Positions 11,098 to 22,900 of a DNA stretch of 64,000 nt are shown here, in pieces. The DNA lies in NCBI GenBank assembly GCA_014218235.1, contig CM024755.1, positions 42,303,848 through 42,367,847 of the forward strand. The letters are read 5' to 3'. The DNA comes from Colocasia esculenta (Eukaryota > Streptophyta > Magnoliopsida > Alismatales > Araceae). The first letter of the stretch is position 1. Each line of letters begins with the position of its first letter. The notes beneath the pieces were generated by a model. It ran no database searches. It was not told the origin of the DNA and saw only the letters and a program-made list of their open reading frames with translations. The position numbers were made by a program, and so were the translations under genes.

Positions 11098-11189
11098 TTG
11101 GTACTTGGCGGAGTATTTTACTCACGTATAATGATAGCTTCCAAACAAGCATAACTTGTTTTTCCACATGTCATCATTTGATATACCAA
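11098..11189 (-). repeat. Structured repeat, copy 3
   Basis: The outer arms are GACTTTTGGTA and TACCAAAAAGTC. The inner hairpins are GAGTAttTACTC and AACAAGcataaCTTGTT. The latter changes G-C to A-T at its base relative to copies 2 and 4, a compensated change. Confidence 0.72.
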
Positions 11190-11439
11190 AAAGTCAAAGT
11201 TGTTGATATGCACACAGAATCATGGGCACAGTTAAGCAAGCATGATAACACAAACATGATTCCAAATGTTAAAACACAATGTTATTGTTGGGAGTAGCAT
11301 CAGAACACATTTTTCATTGTTCAGATAAAAAATCGAACATCATTTCAATTAAGGAAATTCAAATTTGAAATGATAAAGAAGTTTTACCTGAATGGACTTC
11401 AATTGCTTTTCAAAGATTTTACCTATGTTCTCCAATCAT

Positions 11440-11640
11440 TTCTTGCCTTGCACAACCAATATCTTTAATCCATTTACAATGTATGGCTGCAAGACTCCTC
11501 AGCTTGCTAATCAAGCTGGTTTTGGGACCCACACTTGCTTAGGTCCTGCAATGAAATCAATGTTAGAGTGCAATAAAGATTTTTGAATCCAAAATGATTT
11601 TATTTTTGGTATAGATGCATTTCTTTCATTGACAGAACTG
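11440..11640 (-). pseudogene. Duplicated gag C-terminal segment
   Basis: The minus strand here encodes a degenerate copy of the segment at ~12150-12290. Both contain a frame reading FWI(K/Q)KSLL, then GPKQVWVPK-like residues, then a stop. The WVPK-type motif is known from SIRE/Maximus gag C termini just before protease. Two copies in tandem suggest a duplication or a recombination joint where pol was lost. Confidence 0.55.
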
Positions 11641-11901
11641 TGAGCAGAATTAGTTCCAAATTTTCTTTTTGCCTTGCTCAATACATCTATGTTTTCATGA
11701 AGTGTTCAATTTATATTCACATGGAGGTTCTGAGCATTTTCAACAAAATCATGATTCTTAGTTACATATGAATGATGTGAAAATTTTTGCAAGTAATTCA
11801 AGCTAAAGTCATCATGGAAGAAATGAAATAAACAAGCAATCATGTTTCAATGACAACCAATTTTTTTTTTTTAAATTAATGACTCTTACACAAAGAAGAT
11901 C

Positions 11902-11996
11902 ATTGGTACTTGGCGGAGGTTATTCCTCACACATAATTATAGTTTTCAGACAAGCATGACTTGTCCTTCCACAACTCACCATTTGATATACCAATT
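11902..11996 (-). repeat. Structured repeat, copy 4
   Basis: The outer arms are GATCATTGGTA and TACCAATTGATC, with pairing extended to about 25 bp through AAAGAAGATC/GATCTTT and GACTCTTA/TAAGAGTC. The inner hairpins are GAGGttattCCTC and GACAAGcatgaCTTGTC. This is the longest stem of the four. Confidence 0.75.
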
Positions 11997-12149
11997 GATC
12001 TTTGCATAAGAGTCCCAATTGATTTCAGTTTTTATTTAGTAGGGAATCTCTCAGAAGTATTTACCTAGTGAGATTTTCATTTTCTTTCATTCTCTTCACT
12101 TACTTCCTTGTAGCCTTTGTCATGAAGCCTTCATCTTTAAATTGACTAC

Positions 12150-13940
12150 AAGGATCCCTGCATCCAGCATTCAAGCAGCACATTTCAGAACCCAAACTTG
12201 TTTAGGTCCTAAGGATCTTCCATGAATCTGCAACAACGATTTTTTAATCCAAAAGGATTTTATATTTGGTGCATTTTTCTGAAGACTAGAAACACTAGAA
12301 TCTTGGTTTCTAATCTTAGAGTTATTGGTATAGAATGCACCACTGACATACTGAACATTTTGTTTTCTATTTTTTAGATTTTTATCATGGAATTCAGAAG
12401 AGATCTTTTATGCAACAGTTCCTTTTTCATGTACATAGAATTTCTGAGTGTTTTCAGCATGAACATGATCTTTATTCTTATATACATTAACATGAGACAT
12501 GGGAGCATGCACAAGATTATCAATTCTATGCCAACATTCCCTAGAAGTATGCCCAAATTTATGACATGTGAAGCACTGGACTGATTTGGCATATTTATGA
12601 AAATGTTGATCTCTATTCCAACAAAATTTGGCTAAATGACTAGGTTTATTACAATTAAAGCAAATGAGATCATTTCTTACCTGGTACTTACCTTGGCATG
12701 TATGCATTTGCTGGAATCTCCTTTTCATGTGAGGAGGCTTACCATGAGGAGAAGGAGGTACCTTTTGGTGGCTCTTGGCATGATGTGAATTTGGAACTTT
12801 TCTTGGAGCTTTTTGGACTGATGGAGGAAGTAGATGAATCTTCTTGACAATAGCATTTTTCTTTTTCTCTATCTATTTCTGAACAAGAACTTTCACTACT
12901 TTTTCATTAGAATTGGAAGAATTCTTGTTCGCAGCTGCTTTAACAAATGTTAATTTTGTTTTATTTTCATTTTTCTTATCTCTCACAGAAGCAAGACTTC
13001 TGTATTAGTATTTTTCAATTCATGTTGAAGCTTCTGTTTTTCAGCTTTTAATGCAACTTCTTTTTCTGAAACTTGAAGCTTGTTTAGCATGTCATTCAAA
13101 CCATTTTTCATCTTGTTCTTTTCATTTTCAAATTGAGCAATTTGTTTTTCCATATTAGCAATTTTATTACTCACACTGCTACAATCATTATCTAATGGTT
13201 TGTCATGTAACAAGCATTCAATCTTTCTCTTTAAGTGACAATTTTCTTCAACAAGTTGTTTGCATCTTTCTTTTATTTGATGATCATGAGCCATGTTAGA
13301 ATCTGTTTATTTAATTGATCATTATCAAATTTGAAGTTTTCATTGAGATCAATCAATCTTTAATGTTCATCTTTCTAATCAAGATTTTCATATTCCAACT
13401 GATCATGATTCTCTTTCAACTTGGACAACTTCTTTTCACAAATATTGATTTTATCTTTCAAACTTTCTTTTTCAGAATTCAGTTTTTGAACTTCAAATTT
13501 CAAATTCTCATTTTCTTGTGAAGGATCTTTATCATTGTTCTGGAGCAATTCAAGTGTATTTTTCAATTTTTCACTCTCTTTGTGGCAATGTTTTAAAATC
13601 TTTTTCAAATCTTTATTTTTAGTGTTCAACTTTGCATTACGATTTTGCATCTTTTCACAGAATTCAATCAATTCAACATAAGACATGCCTTCATCTACAT
13701 CAGAGTCAGAATTAGAATACATAAATGGATCTTGAATTGATTTACCCGACCTTGTAGACCCATTTGAACTCTTGTGTTCTGAAGAGGATGAAGAATGCTC
13801 TGAGCTCTTAGAATGGCAAGTGAGAGCCACAACCTTCTGAATTATTGATTTTCTGGATTCATTGAGGCTCTTCCTTTTCGCTCCTTTTCTTTGTGCTTCC
13901 TTTGAAAAACCTGATGAAAGTGAGACTGGTGATTTCTCTG
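12150..13940 (-). pseudogene. SIRE/Maximus-type gag, N-terminally short, broken
   Basis: Gag packages the element RNA into particles. Reading on the minus strand, the frame is open from about 13938 with a Ser/Lys-rich start, followed by an acidic and coiled-coil block (13375-13830, many Lys/Glu/Leu/Asn heptads). A stop near 13375 and a shift precede a second coiled-coil block (12983-13294), which starts in the run MAHDHQIKERCKQL. Next come a basic linker and two CCHC knuckles at 12408-12728, CFNCNKPSHLAKFC and CFTCHKFGHTSREC, and a tail with GPKQVWV. The usual N-terminal UBN2-type gag domain is not seen. A 3' splice-like TTTCAG lies at the start. At least three stops or shifts make it inactive as it stands. 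Confidence 0.75.
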
Positions 13941-14067
13941 AAATTATAACAGGAAATTAATGTAAATTAAAGAGATTTGCCATTATACCAAAACTCAAAA
14001 ACTATTAGATCTAATCACAGTGAATCATTGTAACAAGGAATTAGATCTAACAATTAGAGTGGCTAAC
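13938..14067 (-). other. Candidate leader intron of SIRE-gag
   Basis: On the minus strand AAG|GTTAGCC lies four bases after the PBS, and a pyrimidine-rich stretch ending ATAATTTCAG|AGAAATC lies at the point where the gag frame opens. The resulting 130-bp AT-rich segment has plant-intron character. Splicing is inferred only. Confidence 0.35.
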
Positions 14068-14070
14068 CTT

Positions 14071-14081
14071 CTCTGATACCA
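14071..14081 (-). other. Primer-binding site of SIRE-gag
   Basis: The plus strand CTCTGATACCA is TGGTATCAGAG on the minus strand, two bases from the 5' LTR edge at 14084. Confidence 0.85.
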
Positions 14082-14395
14082 ATTGTAGGATCGGATAAGT
14101 GGATAATGGCAAAGCTAGAAGGGGGGGTTGAATAGATTTGCAGCGGAAACTAAAGTAATTTAAAAATTACTTCGAATTAAGATATCTATTCAAATGAAAC
14201 CCCACTGAACAGATGCAATATGTGTGATTAGTGTGTGTGAGCAAATCAATTAGAAGTGTGAACGAAATCCCTATGCATGCATCTAGCGTAATACAAAGTC
14301 AAACCACAATTCAAACCACTGCACAAAGGATTTTTAGGTGGTTCGGAAATCACCTCCAGTGACTCCTACGTCCACCCCTCACACAGTGAGGCTCC

Positions 14396-14650
14396 ACTAC
14401 TTAAAAGAGTACAACTCACACCAGAGCACGACGACTCCAAACACCCTTGAGCACGACGACTCAAGAAACAACCGGAGCACGACGACTCCAAACCCTTTAA
14501 GTACAATGACTCAAAGAAAACCCAGGAGATAGGTATGACGACCTACTCCACAAACCACTTATGAGTACGACGACTCACAAGCACTTGAGCACAATGGCTC
14601 AAAACTGGAGCACTACGGCTCCAAACCTTTGGACCACGAAAGATCCAAGT
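14396..14650 (-). repeat. Tandem mini-hairpin array in 5' LTR
   Basis: Same series as at 7664-7915, including TTGAGcacgacgaCTCAA, GGAGcacgacgaCTCC, TGAGTacgacgACTCA, TTGAGcacaatggCTCAA and GGAGcactacggCTCC. Only a few loop or stem bases differ from the other LTR. Confidence 0.75.
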
Positions 14651-15298
14651 TCTGCTAGAACAAGCTCAATTAAAGAATAGATCCTCTAGCCCAATCTATC
14701 TCAATACAATGATAAAAATCGAACAAATAGAATTAAGTGATCTGTGTAGAACACATGCACAAATCACACAATGAAAAACTGGATGAACACTCCAAGAAAA
14801 TAAATGAAATAGATGTGACTTGGATGTTCCTTGATGAAGAAGACTTGCAGAAGCTTGGATTGAAGATGCTTGAAGGAATTCGTTGGAGATCTTCTTCGAT
14901 CCACGATGCTCTGCTTCAGTGGCATTCGGATTGCCAGTTCTTCTTCTTCCTTTGCTGCTCTTCTGCTCCTCAATCTGATGGCACTACTCTGCTCCCTTTC
15001 TGGATGCTGATATTTTATCCTCACTCCTCTTCTCTTCTCTTCTTCTTCACGTTCTCCTTCAAAACAGCACTGCTCTGCTCCCTTTTCCCCTTTCTGCAGC
15101 CGCCATACCCTTTTCTGGAGATGTCTGGTCTCTCTTCCTGTGGGATGCCCTTGGAGTACAAGAAACATGGGTATTTATAGCCCCATATGTCCATAAGGAG
15201 CCCTGGGGTACGTGGGCACAAAAATCTAGGTCAAATCCCTTAGTTCCCAAGCAGCCACATGTCGAGATAAATTCACGTTTTTGAGTTTCAGCCGGAGT

Positions 15299-15553
15299 GT
15301 GTCGACACCACCAGGGAGTGTGTCGACACACTGTCCCATTTGCGCAAAACTGGTCTTTTGGGAGCTGGGACTAGTGTCGACACTGCCACTAGCTGTGTCG
15401 ACACACTGTCCCAGTCAGGCAACTGGGTCTTCTGGAATCTGGGTCTAGTGTCGACACGACCATGGACTGTGTCGACACACTTGACCATGTTTTCATGAAA
15501 AAGCTTTAGGGACTCTGACCCAGTGTCGACACCATCAATGGGTGTGTCGACAC
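15299..15553. promoter_or_regulatory. Four pairs of GTGTCGACAC palindromes, 5' LTR
   Basis: Same arrangement as in the 3' LTR: perfect GTGTCGACAC from 15299 to 15553 in pairs offset 21 bp, lying upstream of the TATA box at about 15170 in element orientation. All eight palindromes are intact although the bases between them have changed at several places. Confidence 0.85.
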
Positions 15554-15813
15554 TACCATGACAAAATCTGTATACACCTGCAAATTTAACATATAAATCA
15601 TTAGTACAAGATATTATCATTAAAATATGAGATATTAAACATCAAAAACATGTTGTTTAAGCATCATTGTGATATGTAAAAAATGTATAACATGTTCAAA
15701 ATGTCATCATCAAAATCACAATATGTCATCATCAAAATCAAAGTATGAGTGATGTTGATTGGTCATCATTAAAATACAACTTTAGGAAATTCCAAAACAC
15801 ACTCAATCCAACA

Positions 15814-17070
15814 GTGGAGAGGACAGAACTGCATTAGAGGGAGATGAATCCTACACCTAAATAGCTAGGAATCTACTACAACGTGATACTGGAAGAAGAT
15901 CCTTTCCAAACAGGGATCATATGAATCTCGAACAGTAGCTTCTACAGGAATACAAGATACACAAATAGTGCTAGAGGTACTCATGGCACTATAACATATT
16001 CTTAAACATCCAAATAGTAGGTTCTAAAGCATGTTCAAGAACATGAGTTAGAGAAGAAAGAAAGAGGATCGAATCCTACCTAATTTGAAGAAGAGGAAGT
16101 CTCTTCTTTGATGGTTTCTCAACTGGAAGAAGGATGTTGACGTCAAAAGTGCAAACACTATATCCTCCTTCAGCTGCTACTTGTTGCACCTTCAGCGCAC
16201 GCGATGGAAATAACAACCCACGCAGCAGCAGCAGCTCCTCACAGCCTAGCAACAACTTGAACAAGAATAAGGGTGCAAGAGGGAAGCTTAGTAGCTCCAG
16301 CTACACCTCAACTGTGAAGCCTTGCACGCATAACAGCAGCACCACAGGAGAGGAGAAGAGTTTTGCAAAGATGGGTATGAGGCATAACGAGGTATATTTA
16401 TAACCCAAGGGTCTCTCCATGCACAACAACATGTTGATGGCTGATGTGTCATGGTAGAAACCAGTTGGTTTTTACCTCAACACGTAGCCCATACAACCTT
16501 ATCTATGCTTACACATAGGTAACAAACGTGTATCTTCTCCCATCAATGTGTTGGCCTCTCCAAAGCCTCACACGTAGGCAACTCAAAAATTCCCAGAAAA
16601 TCCCCATCGTAATTAGACCATAATTTGGCTGGCCCAATAATCACTATGTAAATGTGTTCAAACGAGATCCGTTTGTATTAAAATTTCAACCATAGACTAA
16701 TGTGATGGTTTTACAAATTATGGTGATTTTAGTTTAATTTTTCTAATTTATTTTATAGTAAGTGAAAAATCACCCGGAAAATGATTGCATCGACTTAATC
16801 TCGAAATCCGCACATCCACAAATCTGGATATTTACATTTTTGATATCCCCATATTTTTTTAGAAATTATGGTATTCCCAGATTTTATTTTCGTTACAGTT
16901 TTTCAGTGTTTCTCTGTGGGAGCGCGCACGTCCGAATACGACACTGGGGTAACGTTCATTAATGTTAAACATTCCCAAATATCACTTGTTTCAATCTAAG
17001 AATAATGGTTAAGTCCAATAATCTTATTATTCATGTTTTTCAACAATTAAAAATTTTTTGGGGTGTTACA
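15814..17070 (-). repeat. Tekay-2 5' LTR, right segment
   Basis: The continuation of 5637-7349 after SIRE-gag. It ends GGGGTGTTACA at 17070, the LTR start on the minus strand. A minus-strand TATA (GGGTTATAAATATACC) lies near 16391-16406. The last ~450 bp match the end of the Tekay-3 LTR (61430-61871), including the AATTAGACCATAATT and GAATACGACACTGG stretches. The right flank at 17071 is the interior of the Tekay-1 3' LTR, so Tekay-2 inserted there. An 89-codon plus-strand frame at 16134-16403 has no known relative. Confidence 0.85.
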
Positions 17071-19192
17071 AACACATTCAATTACTCATTTACACTTTGC
17101 ACATTTCACTATTCACTTACACTTATTCACATTTTCACATTTTAATGCCATGACACATAGTCCAAAAAACCACTAGAAGGACACACATAACACATGCACT
17201 TATCCATCACCTAGGCAATGCAGTAATGGATCTTAGTTAACTGTGTAGAACCGGGAGAAGCATTCTCCAGCCTAAGCAGTGGTACTTGTCCACCTCTAAG
17301 ATTTCATCCTATTTGCCCTTAGGATATCACTCACATTGAACTTTCCCATAGGGACTTTACTACGGTACAGTTCCACAGCCCTCTATGGTAGCAGTGTCAC
17401 ACATGGCATAGTTTACACACTTTTCATATTATTCTCATTGTTCATAATATTCACATGCACTAAATTACACCATTGCGCTCACTTGTACATAATTACCTAG
17501 TTTTCAGTTTATCTAATAATATGCTACTATTCACAGTGTTAAACAGGTCATAAACTTAATCCTAATGATGCTGCAATTTACTGAATTATAAACAATCACA
17601 TGAAGCATACTCAACATGGTTGTTTTTCTATATTAAATCTGAAATAACACTTTCTGTTATCCAATCAGTACGAAAATGTTACCATAGACTACTCATAGAT
17701 TAATCATCACACATACAAATTTTCAGATTTTTAGAAGTCTACACAATTTATAATAATTAGAACGAGCGTTCTACAGATTTACTAAGAAACGTAATTAACA
17801 TGGTTTACAGTATTACAGATGTATTTAGAAGTTCCAGAATATGTATTTAACAGTCTTGTATTCACATAAAATTTTTGACATGGTCACATGCAACCATACA
17901 TTTTATTTGTAATTAAAACAGGTAATTCACGCTCACTGTTCTATTTCCAGAAATTCTAATAATTTGCAGAGTAAGTAGAAATTCGTTCAATTCTCATGAT
18001 GTGACCTAACATATGTATATGACCCACAGAAAGATTCTGAAGCTTTAGTTAACATGGATCTATGTAAACAGTAATTAATAAGGTCAAATCATGCATAACA
18101 TCTTATTTCAGGAATTTTAATAATTAGTACAGTGTATGAAAATTCAACATAATCACATGGCTTGTTCGACTGGACATACTGACCATATAAAATTTCTACA
18201 ACATATACTCATGTTCAGAAATCTGGGGAATATGCCACAAGGATCATATATGCATTCAGTCAAAAACCTGATGAACTTGGTGGCACAGGTACTGCCGCCA
18301 ACATGAATTAACGACACAAAAGGTGGCCGCCAACGCTGAATCTTAACGGCATCAAATGCTGCCGTTAAGTTCTTGTCTGTGCAAACACAGACAGAATGCA
18401 GAAACAATGGTGAATGGAGGTTCCAGGACACGAGATAAAACCTGTAAAATTCCTAGGACCTACTAGACATGGGCAGGGACGATATACACAGGTTACTTGC
18501 CTCTTAAAATTTGCTAGATGTGATTAATTTTCCGGAGAAGCTCTCCTCGGCCAAGCCAAGAAGTCCTCCAATCTCCCCTCGATCCAGCTTCTGTGTTGAT
18601 GGATGAAGTACGTCGGAGTCGGGGAAGCCTTCCTCGATGTTTAAAGAGTCTCCCGGTCGATGAAGATCACCAGGAAACACACCAAGTCGACGGATCAAAG
18701 TCTCCAAAGTCTTAGTTTTCACACAAGAAGCTCGGGTTTTGACCAAAGAGCCAAAAAACCTATTCTGGCCACAAGAGGGTGATTTTATAAGCTAGGGCAG
18801 TTAGGTACGCATTTAGGTAGGGGATCCTACCGTTGGGCGGAGGTTTCGTAAACAGAGGGCGAAGAAATCGCGGTCGTTTCCAGATCTGAAACCGCAGAAT
18901 TAATCTGGGAAAATAGACGTCCACAGAATTGGTCGTCTACCAGGGGTTAACGTCCATCGATCTGGACGCTGACATCCCCATGCACGTCCATGCTTGTTGA
19001 TGCCAACTCGTCTTTTGGCCAGAACACAGAAATGCAGCCTACTATGCACACACTATGTACATACACATATATAATGTATAATATATCACATACGCATCAT
19101 ATGTACATAATTAAATGAGCATATATACATGTACAACCTTATTTATTTGTAATATGCATAAGAATACATATATGTATATATATGCATATAAC
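17071..19192 (-). repeat. Tekay-1 3' LTR, main segment
   Basis: Closely matches 51784-53880 of the 5' LTR along its length, for example ATGCCATGACACATAGTCC near 17149 and the GACGTCCACAGAATTGG region near 18927. It starts inside the LTR because Tekay-2 cuts it at 17070. A minus-strand TATA (GCTTATAAAATC) is near 18780. The segment stops at 19192 with ATAAC, the Copia-1 target duplication, and continues at 32751. No gene is present. Confidence 0.88.
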
Positions 19193-19948
19193 TGCTAGTT
19201 ATAGGTGCCCTGCAAGCCAATTCACGTGAGTGATGACACTTGTAATTATGTACAATATCTTTTGGTAATATTATAATGGTATTTTCTCACTGTATATTCC
19301 ATGCGTATGTATACTGTGATGTCCACGGGTCTGTGCAATGGGAATTGGTTCATGATGAGATCATGATAATGAGGCCAATCCTTTTTAAACACAGATCCTA
19401 AATATTCCTAGTCATAGGTTACTCAAGAAGGACATTGAGATGACCAGAAAGATCGGTGTGCCATATACCTGTCCATATGATGGAAGTAGCTGGTCTCATA
19501 GCCACTTGTGTGGAGACACTAGGGATATGGTGCAGGTGCTTATTGGAGAATGAGTTCACTGAATGATCCATTCTCGGAATGCTATATGGTTAATGATACC
19601 TGATTGTCAGATAGAGATTCTGTAGTCTAAGTTGTGTAACTGGTCCTTAGACTTGAGACACCAAAGATGTCTTGTTTGAGTACTCCATTCTTTGATACTG
19701 GATTTATAAGTCTAGATGTTCCAGGTCTAGTATAGCCAGTCATTGGAAATGGTAGCCAACCTTACGAAGGCAATTATGTGTCAATAAAGGATCATCCACT
19801 CTCGGTATCTTGAGTGGAATATCCCATATTGTCTTACTCAGGCAAATCCCTGGCCAGGGTCAATTGGATTTAGTGAGAAGGAGTTCTCCGGGAGAATCTG
19901 ATAAGAGTTTGACTTTAACAGATTCCATATAGACCTGACAACACCATG

Positions 19949-22900
19949 TGTAACGACCCTCTTCATACCGGTACGATTATACCAATCCCCATCGGTAAAA
20001 AAGGCATTGTCACAGTGGGACATGTACCCAACACTGGTCAATAGGTTGATATGTACCTGGATAGCAATAGAGTACAGCGGAATAAAATAAACAACTCAAC
20101 TCTTAACCCATCACCAACACACATTCCACAATCTAAATAGCGAAATGGAAAGACAATGTCCACATTAATACAAAATAAAGAGAACTACAATATCCAAATA
20201 TTGTTCATACAATAATCCTTTTTGTGCAAAAGAAAGGTACAACTGGTGACAGCTCCACAAAATAGTCTTCTATATGATGATCCTCGTCACGCTTCCTTCT
20301 AGTGCACGATACCTGTCAACCTGTACGCCGAAGCAAGAGTGAGTCCAAAGACTCAGCAAGCAACACTACCCATAACATACACGTATAAGTCATAGGGGTT
20401 TTACATGCACATTCACAATTTTCAAAACATGGCATACTAGTCATTTCCGAAGTTTCAACCTATCATGAAAGTTTGACAAGTTTATACATGGATCATGCTT
20501 TCATATGTTGTAGGAATAAAATTTACCTATCACATGCTCTCTATTCAATTTACTTATGAAACTTGTCTTTAAAGAACCAGGACATGAGAGCTACTAACAT
20601 GAACATCGTGCACGCATGAAAGGAAACACAACTAGCATGGATCTTACATGTTTTTAGACAAATACATGGACATTTCTACATGCTTAGGTTGCTGATTTCA
20701 CATGATTCAATGGCTATACATCTACACATGAGAGCTACAACGTTGCTTAAAACATATCATGTGAACAAACAATCATGCTATCTTGTACACAAACTCATTG
20801 GTTACCCCTAACATGGATTCTAGACATTTTTGCCCATAATAACATGATGATATAACATAAATTCACTAATTCACATGATTTCAGATTTGTCTCACATGGG
20901 TTCAATAACATATTCTCGCATTTCCAGTTTCACATGATTGCACACTTACTCATTCACATTGTTCGCTTTTACACATTTGACATGTACGCATGTTCACACT
21001 TACACAATTTACTCATTTCCACATCATTTTCTCTACCACTTTCACTTATCACATATCACGTCGATTGCACTTACCACGTGCATCTTGGGCACTTACCACA
21101 TGCCATGTTCACATAATTCACACTTTATTCCTTTCTCATTACTTAAACGATTTGCCATGACACATAGTCCTAACCACCAGTAGAGGACACTAACAAATAT
21201 CTCATAGCTCGTACTCATTCCTTAGCACAGCTCTCAACACAACTCATAACACAACACATGACACAACTCATACACATACTCACCACCTAGGCAATACAGC
21301 AGTGAATCTTGGTAACTGCGCAGACCGGGAGAAGCCCTCTCCACCCTATCCAGTGGTACTTGTCCACCTCCGGGGTTTTCCCAATGCCTTTGGGACAAAC
21401 TTATATCATATGGAGCCTTCTATAGGGACTTTTCTATATACGGCTCCCGATGCCTCTAGGGTAGCAGTGTCACATAGGCACAACTCTTACACTTTACTCA
21501 TACCGAGTTTTAACATGTGTTTTACACATAACACTCACATCTCCTTCGTTTTCTCATGCACAATGTGTCTTTGTTTTTCTCCTAATAATGCTACTACAGA
21601 TTTCAGGAGTTAACACAGTAAATTCACCAATCAAGTTGGTTTTAGACAATAACTAATCACATTACGATAATATACGTAGATTATCACATTTCACATGAAA
21701 ATACATAACTTTTTATTTACTAATCCAAACGACCTGAAATTTTAACCACATGCTGTTTTCAGGTTCAAGATCCTACACTCAAATTTTCAGATTTTTCTGA
21801 GCTAAACAGAATTTACAGAAAATAAAATACCTAATTAGCATGCTATCAACAACTTAAGTTAACATGAGGTCTAACACATCTTGTAATTTAGCCACTTGCT
21901 GTTTAAACATAAGTTACTAAAATATGTAGGAATTGAGGATACAAAATTACCCTAATTCATACATCTATGTGAAACCCTACAAACCATTCTTGCATGCTTT
22001 TATTTTACCGAACCGAGCTTATTCACAAATTACACAAGCATGGATAAGTTACCAAATTTGCAAACACATATGCTGACCCACTATTCTTCATGATCAAACC
22101 GAAACTAAGGCATTCACACTAATCTAAATCATGAATCATGGATTTTGCAAAATTGACTACAAGTCATGCTCACAAGTTTACAAGATATCATTATCCCACA
22201 TTCACCATCCCATCCCACATTCATTCACACACCACAAGTAACCATATACATAGAGTATAAGCTTTACCATATATCCTCATCGCATAAAACATACCGAAAT
22301 TACTGCATAAGTGGATAGAACAGCCCACTATTCTGTCCAGATGAACTAGGCGGCGGTCTCTGGCCGCTGACCTGGTCGATGGACGCCAAGCATAAACTGG
22401 ACGTCCAGGGACCTTACCGTCTAACCAGGTCTGTGCAGAAAACACAGACCCGAGCTCTGAAACTTGGGTGAATTGGAGGGTCTAGGACTCGAAGAAAATT
22501 CCATAAAAATAACAAAACACACCTAGACTCATACGGGGACACCATAGATAGGTCACATGCTTTTCAAAAATTCTTCTAAGGGATTTAAAGGCTTGGTGAA
22601 GACCTCCTTGGGCAATCCCAAGAAGTTGCAGAACCTCCCTCTAGATCGCCTTCCTCCGGGTTCCTGGGTGATCTCCACGCCGAGGGGATGTCGGGGAAGC
22701 CTTCCTCGTTGGTCCAGCAACCTCCTTGCAGCAGGGGGCGCCGGATCAAGGTCCAGGGGTCGGATTTTGAGGGTTCTAAAATGGGTTTTTCTCACAGCTC
22801 ACCTAGGGTTTTTCTCTCCTCTATTTCTCCTCTTGCAAGGTGAAGTGAGAAGTGGGAGAGGCCAAATTCGGGTTACCTACCTAATGAGAGCCCCTCACCC

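Larger units (their letters stand above)
9094..12140 (-). other. Noncoding internal region of SIRE-gag
   Basis: Three kilobases between gag and the 3' LTR, where a copia element would carry pol. No RT, integrase, protease or RNase H motif is seen in any frame. The region is AT-rich and contains four structured repeats (10377-10470, 10825-10917, 11098-11189, 11902-11996), a second copy of the gag C-terminal segment (~11440-11640), and otherwise nothing recognisable. Confidence 0.7.
7350..15813 (-). mobile_element. SIRE-gag: complete gag-only copia-like LTR element
   Basis: Two ~1.73 kb direct repeats (7350-9080 and 14084-15813), both with TG...CA ends, flank 5.0 kb of internal DNA. The flanking target bases are GTGGG on the left and GTGGA on the right, a 5-bp duplication with one change. 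A PBS complement at 14071-14081 and a polypyrimidine tract after 9080 (a minus-strand polypurine tract) fix the orientation. The internal part encodes gag with coiled coil and two CCHC knuckles, but no protease, integrase, RT or RNase H. The gag C-terminal GPKQVWVPK-like motif is typical of the SIRE/Maximus copia lineage. The element would need pol proteins in trans. It is inserted in the Tekay-2 LTR. Confidence 0.88.
14084..15813 (-). repeat. SIRE-gag 5' LTR
   Basis: Partner of 7350-9080 with identical architecture. The mini-hairpin array is at 14396-14650, the TATA box (minus strand CTATAAATAC) at about 15167-15181, and the GTGTCGACAC pairs at 15299-15553. The second hairpin is intact here (TTGAGcacgacgaCTCAA) but has a mismatch in the 3' LTR. 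Confidence 0.9.

Noticed and set aside
12387..12584. Plus-strand frame opposite the SIRE-gag zinc knuckles
   Set aside because: It is the antisense shadow of gag, whose CCHC motifs are clear on the minus strand.
16134..16403. 89-codon Ser-rich frame in the Tekay-2 LTR
   Set aside because: The Ser/Asn repeats come from AGC-rich tandem sequence near the TATA box; the Tekay-3 LTR has a comparable tract without the frame.
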